A stretch of DNA of 64,000 nt, taken from contig NZ_ML014765.1 of NCBI RefSeq assembly GCF_003675895.1, forward strand, positions 1 to 64,000, given 5' to 3'. This document shows, one piece after another, positions 61,059 to 64,000 of the stretch. The position numbers and the translations under genes were made by a program. Numbering within the stretch: position 1 is the first letter of the stretch; each line of letters opens with the position of its first letter. The notes under the pieces are model-generated. The model did no database searches, was not told the DNA's origin, and saw nothing but the letters and a program-made list of their open reading frames with translations. Source of the stretch: Parashewanella curva (GTDB lineage Bacteria > Pseudomonadota > Gammaproteobacteria > Enterobacterales > Shewanellaceae).

Positions 61059-63176
61059 ATGGCATTAGTGATAAAGCGAGACGGACTCAAAACAGTATTT
61101 GATCCAAAGCGTATTTATTTAGCGGTGAATGCAGCAGCACAGGCTGCTGGAGTATCTGACCAAGCGTATGCTCAATTGGTCGCTGATAGGGTTCATAAAA
61201 AATTTGCCTTTCAGCAAGAGGTCGCCATTCAACAATTACAAGATGCAGTTGAAAATGAGCTTATGGTTGGCCCCTATAAAGCAATGGCTAGACATTACAT
61301 TGAATATCGACATGATCGTGATGTTGCTCGCGAAGCTAGCAGTCACCTAAATAAAGAAATTCGTGGCCTTGTTGAGCAAAGTAACGCTGCTTTGTTAAAC
61401 GAGAATGCTAATAAAGACGCCAAAGTTATACCAACGCAGAGAGACTTATTGGCAGGTATTGTTGCTAAAAATTATGCTAAAAAGCACATGCTGCCAAAGC
61501 AAGTGGTGCAAGCTCATGACAGAGGTGAACTGCATTTTCACGACTTAGACTATGCGCCATTTTTCCCAATGTTTAACTGTATGTTAATCGATCTTGAAGG
61601 CATGCTTACTCATGGTTTTAAAATGGGGAATGCTGAAATAGAAACGCCAAAATCAATTTCAACAGCAACAGCTGTAACGGCTCAAATCATTGCTCAGGTG
61701 GCCAGCCATATTTATGGTGGAACTACCATTAATCGAATAGATGAAGTATTAGCTCCTTTTGTACGTAAAAGCTTTGATAAGCATCTAGCTACAGCTGAAC
61801 AATGGAACATCGTTGATGCTGATGCCTACGCCAAAGCACAAACAGTAAAAGAATGTAACGATGCTTTCCAATCATTAGAATATGAAGTAAATACGCTACA
61901 TACGGCAAATGGCCAAACTCCTTTCGTTACTTTTGGTTTTGGCTTGGGCACCAGTTGGGAGTCAAGGTTAATCCAGCAATCCATTTTGAAGATTCGAATA
62001 GCAGGTTTAGGTAAAAACCGAAAAACAGCCGTATTTCCTAAATTAGTGTTTGCAATTAAAGATGGTGTAAATCACAAACAAGGTGATGTTAACTACGACA
62101 TCAAACAGCAAGCTCTACAATGCGCTGTCGCTCGTATGTACCCTGATATTTTGAATTATGATCAAGTGGTTGAAGTTACAGGCTCATTTAAAACACCAAT
62201 GGGTTGTCGAAGTTTCTTAAGTGAATACCAAGAAGACGGTAAGCTTTTACATGAGGGACGGAATAATATTGGTGTTGTAAGCCTTAACTTACCTCGTATT
62301 GCAATCGAAGCAGAAGGTGATGAGGAATCATTTTATCAGCTACTCAATAAAAGACTCAAAGTGGCTCGCCTTGCATTGGACACCCGAATTGAACGTCTAC
62401 AAGGTGTCAAAGCCAAAGTCGCACCAATACTCTACATGGAGGGAGCTTGTGGAGTTAGATTAAAGGCCGAAGATGATATCTCTAGCATTTTCAAAAACGG
62501 TCGCGCTTCGATTTCACTAGGTTATATAGGGCTTCATGAAACGATTAATGCTCTTTATGGCGCAGATATCCATGTTTATGACAGTAACTTTCTTCGCGAA
62601 AAAGCGCTTAGTATCGTTAAATATCTGAAAGCAGCAACAGAAACTTGGAAAAAAGAAACAGGATATGGTTTTAGTTTATACAGTACTCCAAGTGAAAACT
62701 TATGTAGTCGTTTTCATTCCATTGATTCTAAAGAGTTCGGGTTAATTAAAGGGGTAACTGATAAAGGTTATTACACCAATAGCTTTCACTTAGATGTTGA
62801 GAAAAAAGTAAACCCATACGACAAAATTGACTTTGAACAAGAATACCCAACCGTCGCCAACGGTGGTTTTATTTGTTATGGCGAATATCCAAATTTACAG
62901 CACAATTTAGAAGCGTTAGAAAACGTGTGGGACTATAGCTATAGCAGAGTTCCATACTATGGAACAAATACACCGATAGATGAATGTTATGAGTGCGGCT
63001 ATCTAGGTGAATTTGACTGTACCAGTAAAGGTTTTACTTGCCCTAAATGTGGTAACCACGAGCCAAGTCGAGTATCAGTGACAAGAAGAGTATGTGGCTA
63101 CTTAGGAAGCCCTGATGCACGACCGTTTAACTCAGGTAAGCAAGAAGAAGTTAAACGTCGAGTAAAACACCTTTAG
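61059..63176 (+). CDS. nrdD: anaerobic ribonucleoside-triphosphate reductase NrdD
   Basis: A 705-residue class III reductase. An N-terminal ATP-cone (VIKRDGLKTVFDPKRIYLAV) is followed by the catalytic barrel. The C-terminus carries the zinc site (CYECGYLGEFDC, CPKCGNHEP) and the glycyl-radical motif RRVCGYLGSPDARPF. It makes deoxyribonucleotides without oxygen, with the radical installed by NrdG. GGAG lies six bases before the ATG at 61059; an in-frame TTG at 61047 is less likely. nrdG follows after seven bases. FNR-like site upstream. Confidence 0.95.
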   Translation: MALVIKRDGLKTVFDPKRIYLAVNAAAQAAGVSDQAYAQLVADRVHKKFAFQQEVAIQQLQDAVENELMVGPYKAMARHYIEYRHDRDVAREASSHLNKEIRGLVEQSNAALLNENANKDAKVIPTQRDLLAGIVAKNYAKKHMLPKQVVQAHDRGELHFHDLDYAPFFPMFNCMLIDLEGMLTHGFKMGNAEIETPKSISTATAVTAQIIAQVASHIYGGTTINRIDEVLAPFVRKSFDKHLATAEQWNIVDADAYAKAQTVKECNDAFQSLEYEVNTLHTANGQTPFVTFGFGLGTSWESRLIQQSILKIRIAGLGKNRKTAVFPKLVFAIKDGVNHKQGDVNYDIKQQALQCAVARMYPDILNYDQVVEVTGSFKTPMGCRSFLSEYQEDGKLLHEGRNNIGVVSLNLPRIAIEAEGDEESFYQLLNKRLKVARLALDTRIERLQGVKAKVAPILYMEGACGVRLKAEDDISSIFKNGRASISLGYIGLHETINALYGADIHVYDSNFLREKALSIVKYLKAATETWKKETGYGFSLYSTPSENLCSRFHSIDSKEFGLIKGVTDKGYYTNSFHLDVEKKVNPYDKIDFEQEYPTVANGGFICYGEYPNLQHNLEALENVWDYSYSRVPYYGTNTPIDECYECGYLGEFDCTSKGFTCPKCGNHEPSRVSVTRRVCGYLGSPDARPFNSGKQEEVKRRVKHL

Positions 63177-63183
63177 GTTCATG

Positions 63184-63654
63184 ATGCACTATTCTCAATA
63201 TTATCCCGTTGATGTAGTCAACGGACCGGGCACTCGTGCAACTCTGTTTGTTTCTGGTTGTATTCATCAATGTCGTGGTTGTTACAATCAAAGTACATGG
63301 AATACCAGCTCTGGATCTCCATTCGATAAAGCCATGGAGCAGCAAATCATAGATGATTTAAAAGATGTCAGAATAAAGCGTCGTGGACTGAGCCTATCAG
63401 GGGGCGATCCGCTTCATCCTGCCAATCACCATGGTATTTTATCTTTGGTAAGGCGAGTTAAGTCAGAATGTCCAGATAAGGATGTTTGGCTTTGGTCAGG
63501 CTATACCTTAGATGAGCTTTCCCCAGAGCAGAAGCAAATAACAAATCTTGTTGATGTGATGGTGGACGGCAAATTTGAGCTGTCTTTGGCTGATCCAAGT
63601 TTGAAATTCAAAGGCAGCTCCAACCAAATTATTCATTACTTTACGCAATGTTAG
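63184..63654 (+). CDS. nrdG: NrdG, anaerobic RNR activating enzyme
   Basis: A 156-residue radical-SAM enzyme. The iron-sulfur motif C-x3-C-x2-C is in FVSGCIHQCRGCYNQSTW, and SLSGGDPLHP is the SAM-binding region. It generates the glycyl radical on NrdD using SAM and an electron donor. Of two adjacent ATGs (63181 and 63184) the second aligns with E. coli NrdG (MNYHQYYPVD start). Confidence 0.95.
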   Translation: MHYSQYYPVDVVNGPGTRATLFVSGCIHQCRGCYNQSTWNTSSGSPFDKAMEQQIIDDLKDVRIKRRGLSLSGGDPLHPANHHGILSLVRRVKSECPDKDVWLWSGYTLDELSPEQKQITNLVDVMVDGKFELSLADPSLKFKGSSNQIIHYFTQC

Positions 63655-63751
63655 GGTTTGCTGGTATAATGCTGCATATTTCTCACTAGCGCCCCTTGGC
63701 GTGAGGTGAGTAACATATTCATATGTCTATCTTAGGGCATAAGGTCGTAGA

Positions 63752-64000
63752 ATGAATTTAAAGCAAGAACTGCAAACACTTAACAATAAGTTAGATAAAT
63801 CTCGCCGTAAACTATCGGCTGCTCAAGCTCGGGGCGATGAAAAGGTACAATTGCAGTTTAAACAGGAAATTGCGGCATTAACTAAACGCATCACAGCCGT
63901 AAAATCTCAGCAGCAACGTCAATTAAATAATAAGGGAAGTAAGATCCAAAACTTACCTTTTAACCGTACTTTAAGCAAAGCAGAACAGGCTGATCTTGGT
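63752..64000 (+). CDS. yibL: YibL-like ribosome-associated protein, 5' part
   Basis: The first 83 codons of a gene that continues past the window. AAGG lies seven bases before the ATG. The N-terminus is a Lys/Gln-rich coiled coil (ELQTLNNKLDKSRRKLSAAQ), and the fragment ends NLPFNRTLSKAEQADLG, a close match to the conserved core of YibL (DUF2810). E. coli YibL associates with ribosomal subunits. It follows nrdG on the same strand. Confidence 0.82.
   Translation, partial: MNLKQELQTLNNKLDKSRRKLSAAQARGDEKVQLQFKQEIAALTKRITAVKSQQQRQLNNKGSKIQNLPFNRTLSKAEQADLG

Overview
The window looks like a chromosomal segment of a marine gammaproteobacterium of low to moderate GC, most likely Shewanella or a close Alteromonadales relative. 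The basis is protein-level recognition from memory, not a database search: a YibL-type protein next to nrdG/nrdD, a LapA/BpfA-type adhesin followed by an AggA-like TolC protein and an OmpA-like lipoprotein, a DUF3010 protein and an S4/RraB-type protein. The genus is inferred, not proven.

Layout. (1) 1-6.4 kb: end of a type IV secretion/conjugation operon (virB10 C-terminus, virB11, virD4, a Toprim/LPD7 primase-like protein, a small acidic protein and an ArdC-like antirestriction protein), with tightly overlapping genes. (2) 6.4-30.2 kb: a Wzx/Wzy-dependent capsule or O-antigen cluster on the + strand. It opens with a sigma70-like promoter and a JUMPStart/ops leader. It contains wza-wzb-wzc, wecB-wecC (UDP-ManNAcA), a CDP-glycerol branch (tagD-like and tagF-like), wzx, an acyltransferase, wzy, glycosyltransferases, a WbuX/HisH/HisF acetamidino module, an oxidoreductase/heparinase-like/WbuB-like trio and a WecA-like initiating transferase. 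It ends in a galU remnant cut after codon 12 by a frameshifted IS4-family element, followed by a reduced RfaH-like gene. (3) 30.2-39.8 kb: mobile-element genes again: a minus-strand relaxase (apparently short) and MobC, two paralogous XRE-regulator/partner pairs around a membrane transporter-like gene and a VOC gene, an AlpA-like regulator, a primase/helicase, an Xis-like protein and a tyrosine integrase ending at a terminator. (4) 40.4-64 kb: apparently core chromosome: DUF885 lipoprotein, GNAT, S4-RraB fusion, TSUP permease, sbcDC, EptA-like transferase, DUF3010, DEAD-box helicase, adhesin-tolC-ompA, CurA-like reductase with a divergent MarR/OhrR-like regulator, anaerobic ribonucleotide reductase nrdDG, and the start of yibL.

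How it fits together. T4SS genes on one side and relaxase, MobC, Xis and integrase on the other suggest that the whole polysaccharide cluster is cargo of an integrative element, whose left end lies outside the window. The predicted polymer is GlcNAc-initiated, contains ManNAcA and an acetamidino-modified sugar, and probably carries glycerol phosphate. The ops site at the front and an RfaH-like gene at the back suggest specialised antitermination. The truncated galU, frameshifted transposase and short relaxase suggest that the element has undergone rearrangement and may no longer be mobile by itself.

No rRNA, tRNA or CRISPR array was recognised by reading.
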